From contig MU863893.1 in NCBI GenBank assembly GCA_033296885.1, forward strand, positions 186,001 to 250,000: a DNA stretch of 64,000 bases, given 5' to 3'. A program made the translations under genes and the position numbers. The notes under the pieces were generated by a model that saw only the letters and a list, made by a program, of their open reading frames with translations, did no database searches and was not told the origin of the DNA. Origin of the DNA: Triangularia verruculosa. Taxonomy: Eukaryota > Ascomycota > Sordariomycetes > Sordariales > Podosporaceae. Of the stretch, positions 10,492 to 22,016 are shown piece after piece. Every line of letters starts with the position of its first letter. Position 1 is the first letter of the stretch.

Positions 10492-12973
10492 TCATGAACC
10501 ACCGCCGCCGCCACACCCTCCTCCCCCACAACCTCCCCCACCTCCACCTCCGCACCCTCCTCCTCCACCACCACCAGAAGCACCGCCTCCATCACCACCA
10601 CCACCTCCACAATTTCCCGAGAATCCGCCATCGCCAACCCCAGCAGCTGCGCACCCTCCCCAACTGCCTCCACCACCGCCACACCCACCAGCCATCACCG
10701 CAGCCGGAGCCCAGGCAAAGTACATCCCAGTCGTCCACCACATCGGATGCGCATATGGACCAGTTTGCGCAACGGGATGACCCCAGTGATCATATACGTA
10801 CGCCTCTCGCGGTGGAATCTTCCTCCCCTTCTTCTCCGCCCTAGCCTTGGCCTTGGCATACGCAGCATCCAGACGCTTCTGATGCAACGCAATCAGTCTT
10901 TTGTGGACCGTCTGTCTTGTGGTCTCGACCGGCATGACGGCGTTGTGAGCAGAAATATGCGCCGACTTGTCCGGCGGGCACGACGATGCCCGGCCAGACG
11001 CGTGGAAGTTGTCTGCTAATCTTTCCTGTTTAGACACGCCGAGGACGCCTGACAAGCCCGACACATGGGAAGCCCGGATAGCTGTGGTGATGGTGTTAGC
11101 TTGCGATTTCGCACAGCGCAGAGACATGGACCACAGACCTTCACAGTACCAGCAAGTACACTCGCTGTATACCTCCCCGTATTTCTCCTGATACTTTTGG
11201 CTCGTCCACTCAAACTGGGCGCTGAGAACGTCTTCTTCAATCTTGTCGTCGTGATCGACAAACTTTCCTGTGAGGGAAACACAGTGGTTGTAGTACATTC
11301 CCGGGCTCAGCTGGTGAGTATGCCACGCCAAATCCACATCCAGCGTCGGTACCACCACCGTGCCAGGATGGTCGGTCATGATGGTAAAGAACCGATTGTA
11401 CTTGACGAGCAACCTCTCCATCGTTTGGCGGGCGGAGGGGCTGTGCAGCCAGTCAAGCTTGACCATCTTCTCGACAAAGATTCCTTGTCTCATGACCGCT
11501 CCGGACAAATCAAGTCCAAAGATGGAGAAATTCTGCCAGTACGTGTTCATCATCTTGCGGATGGCAGTCCGAGAGGTCGGCCTGAGTTTGTATGCCGCGG
11601 CCGAGTTCTTGTGCCCGCTGATTTCCTTGACATGGGACGCGTTTGCCAACACTGCTTCGATTTTCAGACGCACATCCTCCATACTCGGGTCCGGAATGTA
11701 AGGGTTATGGAGGAGACCTGTAATATCGCTGCGGATCGAATTGCAACCTGACTTGAGCATTCGGTTCGGGAAAGTACGAGGGGGGCGAAGGTTGAGAGAG
11801 ACTGCCGTCTCGTCTGGAATCTCAGGAATTCCTGAGAGGGTGTTGAGGACAGTGCCAGGCATGGGTTTGTTGGACGGACCGAGAAGCGCCTTGACATCCT
11901 TCACAAATCTGGCCACGGACAAGAGTTCTTTCTTGATGGCAATGCCACATTGCGGACAATTGGAGTCCAAGTTTCCGTCACCGTAACCCTGCCCGAGCAG
12001 ATCCGCCTCGGAATTCGGAGCACGGGGATGGTTTTCTGGTCGGCCACAGGTTGTCCAGCGAATGTCAAGAGAAGTGTCACAGCGCGGGCAGCGAAGGGTT
12101 TTTCTTGGTGGATCATCCACGTTATTCCAGGCGAGCCCGGTTTGTTTCGTCCAGTTGGCTTTACACTGGCCGGAAACACAGTAAGAGAAGGATTCCGGGT
12201 CGATGGCTTGATTAACGAGTTCCCAGGGCATGCCGTTCGACCAAAACGATCGTAGGCCTACGAGCATGGCATCCTCAAGGAAGGCACGGGGGTTGAGCAT
12301 GTGGGTATGCCATACCATGAGCACATCTGCCACTGTCAGTGCTGCTTATACCATACATCAAGGTCATGAACTTACCCAAAGGAGGCAACATGTCTTCTCT
12401 CCACCCGAAACCGAGGTTCGCATCCGCGGGAAACTTGGCGTATGCGTCTTGATCCCTCGCCGGCTCCTGCATGTCCCGCTCACTCAGAATCCTCTGCCCA
12501 GGCAAAGACTTCCACCATACCTCATATCGTTCCGATGCCCTGGCCACAAACAGGGCCCACCGCTTCTCCCTGATCCTGCTCAGGGTTTCCAGAGTCTTGT
12601 CGTGCTCGGCACCCGCCAGTCGTCTCTTCTCCTCGTCAACAATGACGGGCCCGACAAGGGAGTCCCACAAGCCAAAAAGTCCGTCATTATAGCCGACCTC
12701 CTCTTTCAAGGATTGGATGGCGAACAGGAGCTTGAGATGGGCAAGGCATGTGTCGGCGGTAGGATTGGAGCCGCTATTGGAGAGACTGAGCCCGGCAAAT
12801 GGTGCTGTGAAATCAACTTCATCCTCTGTGGAAGGTGTCTGGCCCAGGTGCTGCTGGGGCTGCTGCGATGTGGATGGTGTCAAGGGGCCATCATATGCGG
12901 GCGGAGGAGATTCATCATCGTTTGGTCTCCCCCGCATCCCAAGACGGCCAAAAATAGACGATCGTTTAGACAT
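10492..12973 (-). CDS. Glycine-rich domain-containing protein (GRDP, DUF1399 family)
   Basis: Exons 12973-12376 and 12332-10492 give 812 residues; the intron (GTAAGT...GACAG) restores VADVLMVWHTH across the join. Two family-typical WHTH motifs occur, WHTHMLNP (about 207-214) and WHTHQLSP (about 536-543). Between them are paired CxxC motifs (CPRC about 281, CPQC about 325) that could bind zinc. The N-terminus is Pro-rich with an ESPPPAYDG (PPxY) site, a possible WW-domain ligand. The C-terminus ends in about 65 residues of Gly and Cys (GGGGGCGGGG type). Members of this family are known from plants and fungi and have been linked to stress and development in plants. The molecular role in fungi is not established. 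No signal peptide is seen, so it is probably intracellular. Confidence 0.85.
10495..10690. repeat. Low-complexity CCN/CCA-rich tract encoding the Gly/Cys tail
   Basis: The plus strand reads almost entirely C-rich triplets (CCGCCG, CCTCCA, CCACCA). In the minus-strand gene they encode runs of Gly broken by Cys. Such tracts are prone to length change. Confidence 0.75.
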
Positions 12974-15900
12974 GCCGGCGGTGGCGTTTTGCTAGCGAAG
13001 CTTAGTGAAGCTTGGCGTCCAGTAGTGCGGGGAAATCTGTCTATGAGCGAAGGTGAGTTCCTTCCAGCTTCCAGGTTGTTGCAGAACCAGGAGAATGCGG
13101 CTTTCTTATCAATATGAAGACGTCCTAACAAAGGGACCGCGCCTTGGGATGTCGTGCTTAAAGGCTCGAATCTGTTAGCTGGTGAAAGCTGCTGCGCCCG
13201 ACCCCACGCTCACGCGCCAGCCTCGGAAGTCTACCCCACCTATTTTGCCAAGCGGAACATGGCATCGCCTCTCGGTCAACATTCGAGAACCGCCATCAGC
13301 ACATCCGCAAAATCCAGTGTTCAAGCAAACAAACATGGTGTATATCGATGTTCGGCAATGACCTCAAGAAGAATATTGGGAGGCTGAGCCAAGAGACGAA
13401 GCGAACTGATGACGCGGTCCTCGATGCAATGCTACCCCTCGGTGTGGAATGCGGCCAAGCTTCTGGGAAAGACGTCTTGCCGACGAGCGACATGGTGGTC
13501 GGTCGACAAAACGGTGTGGTATCACGACCAGCCAGGTCTCATTGGCTGACGTGTTCCAGCTTTTCGTTGCAGCCAAGAGGGTGTTGACTGGAGATCGGTG
13601 AAATACAGGGTGATGACTAGCTCCAGCTGGATTTGGGTATCTACAACGACTCTAAAGAGGCACGATGATGCATACCTCCACCGGCGACTGTCCAGATCTC
13701 CTGTTCCCAGATTTCGTCACGGCTACACGCTGAGAAAGCCGTGGATGACGACTCCTCGATGCCCATTCACAAAGGCTATTCCAACATCTCGAATGCCAGC
13801 TGAAGACTCATTCGCTGTCCACCCCGAGGTTTGCGTGTGCTTGGGTGCAGTGATCGAAGCGCGGAATTCCTCCGCCGACATCCTCCCCTCCAGTCAAGCC
13901 AAAGAAACGCATTTGCATCATGTGCCGCAGGTGGCATTGCTTGCCCGAGGGTGCATGACGACGACGACGCACTTGAGGCTCCAGAACCAAGGGTTTCTCT
14001 AGCTCTAGATGCTATCTGATGGCTGCTATCACCAAAGCCCCTCGTCTGGAGCCCAGCAGCACTAGGTGTAGGTAGGTGTGGTTGTCATCACTGACTGGAG
14101 GCTGATGCTGCATACCCAGCGGTGGTTATCCAAGAAAAGCAGCACCGATGCACCAACAAAATTCAAGACCGACAGTGCATTGGGGCTCATATGGAAAAGT
14201 TAACTTCATTCGCTGGTCTAACTGAATCCTCCGCGACAAATGGTTCAGGCGAGGAATATCATGTTAGTATGCCTACAAGGCACCAGTCCATGTTATTCCT
14301 TAACCGACACCTCACTAACAAGAACAACTACACTATTCATGATCAACAATGCGAGATTCTGTTCGAATTTGGATTCTTGCAATAACAAACTCAAACCTTC
14401 GCATTCCTCTTTTTTAGCAACAGAAACATTTTATCAACCAAAGCGGGGTCAAATGTGTGGATGGAAGCTTCCATCTTTGAGTTGACCCATTCAACTCCGC
14501 CTTATCGCTCGCCCTCAACCAATGGTTGAATTTCATCATGTCTCGTATTTACTTGAGGCTTTGGATTGGCAGATAAGAGAGCGTCAAAACCAGCTGCCGA
14601 ATGCAAGAAACAGCCCAAAGCCGATGTTAGAGATGTCGATGTTGTGCTTGGAAGCGGGGTTTCCCTCATCCAATCAGCCTTCGTTGCTGGGAGACTGCCC
14701 AGTTGAAGCCACCTTCCCGTCTCCTGCCGCTCCACGGTCTATCCCTCACTTCGTTCGACGCAGACACCGGATTGTGAGGCAAATGTCGGCTGTACCACTA
14801 CCATACCTACCTTACCTACACAGCAACGTCTTTACCAACCGAGTTCACACACTGATCAACACCAAGTGCCAAACATGGCATACTCCTGTTGATGTCGAGC
14901 GAGCCCTCGATGTTACGTTGAAAGACTTGTAACATAATTTGACAACAAACCGATCTTGACTCGTTTCTGTCTTGTGGCTATGCTGACTTGTACCTACCTT
15001 ACAGTTGACTTATATCTTATGCATTATATGGGTCACACTCGATATTTAACGTACTGGCCCTGTTCCGGCAGTCTGAGCTCATCCAAATGAACCGTTTCAA
15101 AATGAGAATCCGAAGGTCTGTCCCCCCGGGCCTGTTGCTCCGTACCGGAACTAACAATTACTATCTTCGCGTGGCAGGTTGTCGAAGTCGCAAGTCAGGT
15201 AGGGCTGACCCGGAACAAATCTTCTTGTTATCGGTTGTACACACCAACACCTTGAGCTGGTGTACCCCTAGCTCTCTGGTTACACTGTCTCTGTGAACCG
15301 TCGCGGATCGACCGGAATTTCGGACAGCTACATACTTGCAGGCGCCCTCTTTAGTTGGCAGCTTCTCATTGATGCGCTTTCTCCGAAGATATCTGATATC
15401 GATCGTCCATTCATGGCCTCTGCTCTCCCTCGTATGAGTATGATACACAATCTCTTCCCCCCATCTGCGACCTCCCCTTGCGCACCTTCTCCAGGCCCTG
15501 ATCCCAAACTGATAACAACCCTTCTGGGCAGGTAGGTTGCAGAGACATAGTAACTCCGATATCCATACCCCGCACCATGATGGTGTTCACCGTTACAGAC
15601 CCCTAACCTAGGCATGCTAGGTTGGTGCAAGATAATGGACTATGAAAGGCTAGAGGCGCAATCACCCCTGTCGCGGCTCGCTACATTTTAAGCACAACTG
15701 GGCCGATGCATAAGCTTTAGGACTTTGCTGGAATTGGTCAATCATGATTTCATGTTTTCTTCAATGCGTTCCACAGACCGCACCTCTTCTCCCGACTTGC
15801 TGGCAGCCCAATGTCTCACCGCTTCTAGGCCTTCTTGGCCCCTGCTGCTTCTGGCCCAAAGCGGACAATCTGCGCGCTGAACCCCTCAGGTCTTGGGCAC

Positions 15901-16416
15901 GAGCACATGCGCTGGCAAGCGAAAGAGGCAGGAAATCTCCACCGGGCAAAACAATCGAGACCAAATCAGATTTCCATCCGACACGCACGCCCGACTAATG
16001 CAGACCACCCTGTACCGTACTGTACGATTCTTCACGATCCGATCCGATGTGGCGCCATGGAGCGGGAGCAACGTAGTGGCCGGATGTCGAAAGGCGGGAC
16101 GTTTTCTGGATCTGGATGCATGGACAGGACCGCCTCGGTGGGTTTATGGGATGAATCCGACGGGCGCTTTTGGAGGTATTGGTGGATAGATGTTGCCTCC
16201 ATTGCCTCTTCTTTGCTGTTAACTAGAGCGCTCCTGTCAACGGTTTTAGCGGTGTCGCTCATCGTCTCCACCCGCCTAACGTGAACCCCTGAACCCCTGA
16301 ACAAAGACCCACAATTCCAACAACAACACAGACCAGGCTCGACATCGTCAAACGGATATTAGAGGAGTGATATCGAGAGCGACTTACGACATCGTTCCTT
16401 TCCATCTCATCTCAAG
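12974..16416. other. Long intergenic region
   Basis: About 3.4 kb lies between the divergent GRDP and membrane-protein genes. ORFs of 130-150 codons (for example 13598-14002, 14522-14932 and 15835-16284, all plus) show no domain, no biased composition and no convincing splice partners. Short TAGGTA-type repeats occur near 14070 and 14805. I see no gene I can support. Confidence 0.55.
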
Positions 16417-17460
16417 ATGTATCTCCCACCACACACCCCAGAAATTCTCTCATCACCACCAAGGACTCGTCGGTCAACGACAGCCCAAGGCTCCGATACT
16501 CACTCCCTCAACTCTGGTCAGACCGCCGCTCTCATCGTCTTTGGAGTTCTCCTAGGCCTCGTCGTAACCGGCGTCATGATTTGGTGCTGTTGTTGCCGTG
16601 GTCCAGGCTGGCAGCGTAGGTCTAGCTCGAGATCGAGGGTGAAGATCATCCGCAGGTCTGCTCCCCGAAGCGAGTCAGGATCGTCAGAATCTACCTCAAC
16701 AACAGAGGTTTCTAGTGTTTCCAGTCCGCCAATTTTCCGCCCTCTTTCTCTTCCGGCCCCCCTAGCCCCAATCAGACCTCTAGGGCCGAGGGGCATGCTC
16801 CCTGGAGCTCTTCCTGGTCTCAACGCGGGCGCAGTCATGAATGACAGCAGTAGGCGCTACTCCGTGGACCGCCAAAGTAACCCCCTCAATATCCATCAAC
16901 AGCCACATCAGCATTCGCAATCCAATACACAACCAGTCGTACCTCCAGAACAATATGCCCTCCCATCTCACCTACAGAGATTCGCACAGCCTCCGACTCC
17001 AAATCCGCCACAGGTGCCAATCCCAGGAGCGACCAACCCGGCACCACAACTACGGCAGTCACAACCTCCACCACAGCCACAGACACGACAAGTGGTGCCG
17101 CCGTACCTACAACCGCTCTGCGTTCCACCACCGCTGGTGTATCATGCCAGACACCACCACGCCCAAGAACGAGTCCCAATAGCAAAGTTGATCAACGACC
17201 ATGCTGCGGGAGTCACCAAACCGCGTCCCCTCGCGCTGCCATTAGGACGGCACGGGATCGTGAACCTGGCCTTGAAATATCAGGTCCACAGCGAGAAAGG
17301 CTCAGACACGCCGCGGGTGACTGAAAGGGGGTACCAGAGCGCGTATTGCGAGAGCAGTGCTGATTCTGACGAGGGGTACGATGCATACGAGTCGATGGAG
17401 AACTTTGGGACCACACATGCGATGACATATGGGAGCGGCAGAGCCCCAAGGTTGAGGTGA
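16417..17460 (+). CDS. Single-pass membrane protein, Pro-rich cytoplasmic tail
   Basis: Intronless, 347 residues. A short Ser/Thr-rich N-terminal segment is followed by one membrane span at about residues 36-58 (ALIVFGVLLGLVVTGVMIW). A CCCC cluster sits directly at the membrane border and is a candidate for palmitoylation. The next segment is Arg/Ser-rich (RRSSSRSRVKIIRR). The rest is a long Pro/Gln-rich disordered tail with an acidic patch near the end (SADSDEGYDAYESMEN). No signal peptide is evident, so the span is probably a signal anchor with the basic, Pro-rich side in the cytoplasm. I do not recognise a named family; similar TM-plus-basic-stop proteins are common in filamentous fungi. 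Confidence 0.72.
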   Translation: MYLPPHTPEILSSPPRTRRSTTAQGSDTHSLNSGQTAALIVFGVLLGLVVTGVMIWCCCCRGPGWQRRSSSRSRVKIIRRSAPRSESGSSESTSTTEVSSVSSPPIFRPLSLPAPLAPIRPLGPRGMLPGALPGLNAGAVMNDSSRRYSVDRQSNPLNIHQQPHQHSQSNTQPVVPPEQYALPSHLQRFAQPPTPNPPQVPIPGATNPAPQLRQSQPPPQPQTRQVVPPYLQPLCVPPPLVYHARHHHAQERVPIAKLINDHAAGVTKPRPLALPLGRHGIVNLALKYQVHSEKGSDTPRVTERGYQSAYCESSADSDEGYDAYESMENFGTTHAMTYGSGRAPRLR

Positions 17461-18178
17461 AATTCAGGGCATTATATTATCAGATTCAAAGAACTAAAGC
17501 TTGCATGTAAGGTAGCATAACGGCGGAACACTGGGCATTTTTGGTTGGATGCATTTGTTTTCTTGGGAATACAACAGCATACCTAGGTAACGGCGTTGGG
17601 GTCAAGGTTGCATAGGTATTAGGCCTGGGAGGCCTTCAGAATGATGAACAGCGTTTTAATGCGGCTGCAAACATGGCATATGCATTGTATAGCTAGCTAA
17701 ATTTTATGAAATAAAGAACAATGAAACAATCTTGTGGGACACAAAAGCCCTATCTTCACCTCTTGCCTCCACATGCCATGACTGCCACCGGGCAATGTCG
17801 GGAAACGGCGGGATCAACGGGTCACCGACATCTTCAACCGGGATATGCGCACTATCTGCGGTGGCGTTATCTGTCGCCACAGTTTGGGAAGCGACTGCAT
17901 CGGAGCGGTCTGCGACAGAAGTATCCACGGGAGCTTCGGTTGAACCCTGGTCTGGGGTGTCTCCACGTCGTCACAAAACGTGTTACAGGTACCTACTCAG
18001 TAGAACCGGTAGAATGCACATGAGGCCTTCATTCTCCGTTCCAATGCCACATTCAACGTTAGTCTCATCAGGTCTTTGACACGCTCATTCGTGATGTGGG
18101 GCAACGCTTCCGGTTGTGAAATTGGCTGTCGACTTCCGTGCCCAGCAACGGCCTCCCCCTCCCCGAGCTAGAACCGCC
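17461..18178. other. Intergenic with an orphan minus-strand ORF
   Basis: The minus-strand ORF at 17704-17928 reads as an acidic, coding-like tail (DSAHIPVEDVGDPLIPPFPD) but has no clear start or upstream exon. It may be the end of an unannotated gene or chance. Nothing else is supported. Confidence 0.4.
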
Positions 18179-19327
18179 TTAAATACGGCCTTTGGCGGCA
18201 CTCCGCAAGCTACCGTCCTCGTGAATCTTGAGAATAGGCCGCGGGTTTGCAACTGCCTCCCAGAGTGATCCCCGTCCTTCCCTCCTTGCCTTTTCATCTT
18301 CTCTCCTAAAGAAATCCTCCACACTTCGAATCCTGTTGGGATGGATCTCGTCTAGCAGAGCGTAGTCCCTCTTGACAACACCTTGATTCAGTCCAGAAGC
18401 CTGCCACAGTCTCCAAAAGCCAGTAAAGTTGTCCTTGAGAGTCATCAGTGCCAGGCTGCTGGCATCCACCGTGTAGCCTGTGGGAAGCGACGCCGTCATC
18501 CCCCAGTGCCCGCTGGAGAAGTATGTCTCAAGGTCAACATCAATGTATCGTGCCTTGCGTCCAGTAACCCTCTCAAAGGCCGTGGCCACATCAGAGTAAT
18601 GAATGTGATCGACCGCCACGGCCAGGTTCATCCCGTCTGCCTTGTCAGGATTGTCAAACAGCCATCTGGCATAATGAGCACAATCATCCAGCGACACATG
18701 GGGTACCCCTCCCTTCTCCCCCAAAGGAACCCTCCAAGTCACCACCTTTTCTCCTGAAGTCTCGTCCGTTTCCACCTTGGGTGCCATGGGAGTAAACAGG
18801 GCCAGTGCCATCTCAATGTACGGTCCGGTCGTGAACAACGCGGCCTTCATGTCAATTCCTGGCTTGCCCTTGTTCGAAGCATTTTGAGCAAGGATCCACT
18901 CCCCCATGCGACCCTTACCATCGTAGTGACCGCACCGGAATTTGGGGTCGTATCCACCCAGCTTGTACCCGTAATCAAGATTGCCATGGACGTAGAACCG
19001 GATGCCACTCTCGATGGCCAGCTCATAGCACCGAAAGGTCCAGTACGTCTCCATGGCTTCGCCTGTGGCAAAGCCGTCGATGTTGATGAAGGCGCCCCAG
19101 CAGCCCTTGAAGCCCGTGCGAAGGTCAGCTTCAGATGTGAAGGTGCCAGTAACGAGCTCGACGTCTGGTCCAAGGGTAAGAAGTTGTTTTGCCCGTCTGG
19201 AGTTGGAGTCTCGAGTTAAGACGCGGACTGCATAAGCCCCGTCTTGAACGAGCCCTTTGATGACGGGGATGCCCTGGGCGCCGGTGCCGCCGATGACGAA
19301 GATGATAGGCTTGGAGGTTGCGGTCAT
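18179..19327 (-). CDS. NmrA-like NAD(P)-binding protein (atypical SDR)
   Basis: Intronless, 382 residues. The Rossmann motif GGTGAQG sits at residues 13-19 after a hydrophobic strand (PIIFVIG). It is followed by the VRVLTRDSNSRRAKQL segment typical of the NmrA/HSCARG group. In the C-terminal half, VPHVSLDDCAHYARWLF resembles the substrate-side region of these proteins. NmrA-like proteins bind NAD(P) and act either as redox-state sensors that influence transcription factors or as reductases. Which applies here cannot be decided, and I cannot clearly place a YxxxK pair. It lies immediately downstream of a Zn2Cys6 regulator on the same strand, so joint function is possible. The start at 19327 gives the family-typical short N-terminus. 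Confidence 0.9.
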   Translation of the reverse strand: MTATSKPIIFVIGGTGAQGIPVIKGLVQDGAYAVRVLTRDSNSRRAKQLLTLGPDVELVTGTFTSEADLRTGFKGCWGAFINIDGFATGEAMETYWTFRCYELAIESGIRFYVHGNLDYGYKLGGYDPKFRCGHYDGKGRMGEWILAQNASNKGKPGIDMKAALFTTGPYIEMALALFTPMAPKVETDETSGEKVVTWRVPLGEKGGVPHVSLDDCAHYARWLFDNPDKADGMNLAVAVDHIHYSDVATAFERVTGRKARYIDVDLETYFSSGHWGMTASLPTGYTVDASSLALMTLKDNFTGFWRLWQASGLNQGVVKRDYALLDEIHPNRIRSVEDFFRREDEKARREGRGSLWEAVANPRPILKIHEDGSLRSAAKGRI

Positions 19328-19803
19328 AATGGGCGAGGGTTGTGTGAAAACTAGAAACTTTTAATACAAAGAAAGTCTGAATAAACGAGTCAAGGTACCC
19401 GTGCTGTTGTTCTTGAAGTATTACACGGGCACAGGTTGAAGGATCGTTCGTCGTCTTAAATGCCATGTTCACTATAACGGTCTTCACACGTTTGCTTGCG
19501 GTAACCTGATTCTGATCAGTCATCTTTGCATATAGAATCAAGGCTTGAACTATCAAGTCACTAATATCACTAATCTGCCCACTCATCAGTCTTGCGTACC
19601 TAAGTAGACCAAGAACAATGTCTCCATCGCCAAGGCTCGCTGACAAACACGATCAGTAATCGTCCACCGCTTTCAGCCTGCCCACCTACTCTTATTGATC
19701 ATTCCATCAAAGCGCATCTCGCGCTATACAGACCTTTTTCACATCTGCTTCGTCTCTGGCCGAGAGTGCAAAATGGCAGAAGGGAAGATGAACAGTGCCC
19801 CCC
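19328..19803. other. Intergenic between NmrA-like and Zn2Cys6 genes
   Basis: 476 bp holding the NmrA promoter and the end of the regulator gene. No separate feature is seen. Confidence 0.6.
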
Positions 19804-21511
19804 TTACCCCTGGACCCACTCCACGAACCCCTGCCCATCAACACAATGGTCCTCGAGACTTTCGGCGACATCATTGGCAAGTAGCACCGCAATTCTTACT
19901 CCGGTGGATAGCCCGATATTCCTCAGCTTGTCGACTGCGAACTTTCGGGTGTGGATGGGAGCTAGTTTCTGGATCGCGACAATATGCAATGGTTGGACGA
20001 GCGAAAGAGCAACTGTTCGTCGTCACCCGGTCAGCTAACAAACGCTCGATCGTAGTTGAGCGTCACTTACATGCATCCTCTGCAAAGCTCGAAGCAGAAA
20101 TGCACACCTCAGCCATCAAATCATGCATCCATCTCAGGGTCAAAAGCTTGGGATCAACCTCGTATGCCTCGTTTTGCACCATGATCCTTCCAACCAAAAT
20201 ACAAAGCGTCCTCCAATTGTTCCACACTTTGGCCATCGATAAGTTGTGATAGACATGGCGCTTCCCGTCGAAGCCGGCCGTGTCGTCCAAGGTGGTGTAC
20301 TCCCACGTCGAAGGAAGGCCCTGCCTCCATGTTTTGAGATCAGCCTCAATGTCCAAGGCCCTTTCAAGGATTTCCTTCTGGCTCAAGGTCCCATTCTTCA
20401 CCGCTGCTCGAAGGTTGACCACACGAAAAGAAATCTCGCATATCGAAGCTGGATTCCGCGTTTCCCGCTGATGCAGCTGCTCCCTGATTCCACTGGACTG
20501 GAAATTGTAGGTTGCTTTCACAAGCGCGGGTGGGACAGTGCTGCGCTGCTTCATGCATGCGAGGAGCTGGCGACTGAAATGTTAGAAATGCACACCTGGC
20601 GCATGAAAAAGTGACAAGAGGACGTGGGGAATCACACAATTTGAGGTCGGATCTGCACGTAGAGTTGCCCTCCGCGCTCCCGAGTAAATTGCTCTCGACC
20701 GCGCAGATCCAGCAAGGCTGTGGCACCCTGGATGTGAGTCGTCCAGTTGTGATATCGGTCCCAAGTGTCAAAGTTGATCATCTCGTAGAGTCCGAGGAGA
20801 ATGACGGCCATCAAGGTCGCATCGTCAGCCGCGTGAGATGGGTTGCTCAGAGCGTCCTTGACAGCGGTGAGGGCATCACGATACTGCCGCTTGGATTGGA
20901 TGGACAGCTGGGGTGAAGGACCAAGGTTGGAAAGGCCTGCCAGACCTGCAGCTTCGATGGCCGCGCGGAGTGGTGCAAAGCGGCGATCATTCTGACGGTA
21001 GGCGTGGGCTAGCCAATCCTGGTAGCCGGAACTAGTAGAGAAGGGATCTTGATGGAAAACGTATTTCGCAAAGAAGAAGTTTGCACCAATCTCGTCGGCA
21101 GAGCCTCTAACTGAGACCGGCAGGATGTTGGTCGCCGACGGGGATAAAGCGCGTGCCGTGGAAGGATTACTACCGGATAACACAGATGCTTTTTGCTTCT
21201 TCTCCTGTCTACGGGATATCCGGATAATCCGACTGGACTCGTCTCGAAAGATGACCTCGTTCAGGTCTCGGTAGCCGGGACACGGAAGACCGGACTTATG
21301 GCATCTTGTGCACCCCGGTTTCTGCTGATCACACTATGGCCGAACACTTCTGTTAGTTTCTGCTGCATTCAGGGTGCCCTGTAGGAGAACTGTAGCATGG
21401 TAGAAGTGCAGGATTGGAAAAGGGATGACAAATAAGTTAACAAGGTCATACCTTGATCTTCCGTTGCCGGCATCGTTGACAGCCTTTGCTCACAACGCCA
21501 TAATACACCAT
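19804..21511 (-). CDS. Zn2Cys6 fungal transcription factor
   Basis: Four exons, 21511-21452, 21333-20636, 20573-20071 and 20012-19804, give 489 residues with all phases consistent. The N-terminus carries the complete binuclear cluster, spanning the first intron: Cys11, 14 and 20, then 27, 30 and 37 (GCQRCRQRKIK, then CDQQKPGCTRCHKSGLPC). A basic linker follows (RISRRQEKKQK). The remainder matches the middle region of small Zn2Cys6 regulators: DATLMAVILLGLYEMI, then IQGATALLDLRG, then RPQIVRQLLACMKQ. This placement supports the second donor at 20635, which restores frame. It is a nuclear DNA-binding regulator; targets are unknown. The neighbouring NmrA-like and methyltransferase genes are candidate targets by position only. 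Confidence 0.9.
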
Positions 21512-22016
21512 TGTTTCAGTACAAGAGCAATAAAGGGAAAGGTTTGGGGCCCAAAACAGAGCTTTGAGGGTGAAACTGATTCATGAACAGAGTTTTGAAG
21601 AAGACGTTGCAACTTTGGGCGCTGCCACTGCCCCTGTCTCACCTGTGGGTCCCGTTCCCTGCAGTCATACTTACACCGCAGTCTTACCATGAATCCGGCC
21701 TAGCGCGGACTTGACTGATGATCTCATTGGCTCTTTCGCTTTATCAATATCAACATATGAAACCCTGCAAGGCGAGTGGGGCTGGCGATCTTGAAGCAGC
21801 CGCGTATGTAATCCTGAGAGATCCGGACCTTGGAGAATATCACGATATGGAACGGCAGTTATAAAGTCGACGGCGGTGCTCTATCATGGCCACAATGTCA
21901 GCAGACACTCAGAGCAACTTCTTGATACCGAGGCACTCACTCTTTGTACACTTTCTTGGCTGAATCTCTTTTAGGCAATTCTGAATCCGGGCACGCAACA
22001 AACCGAACCCCTCAGC
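21512..22016. other. Divergent promoter region
   Basis: 505 bp between the start codons of the Zn2Cys6 gene (-) and the methyltransferase gene (+), so the two share an upstream region. No strong motif was recognised. Confidence 0.55.

Noticed and set aside
10445..10780. Pro-rich ORF (PPPHPPPP type) on the plus strand
   Set aside because: It is the complement of the Gly/Cys tail of the GRDP gene; no other support.
19131..19646. 171-codon minus-strand ORF overlapping the NmrA start
   Set aside because: Runs out of frame into the NmrA coding region and has no domain; it is promoter sequence.
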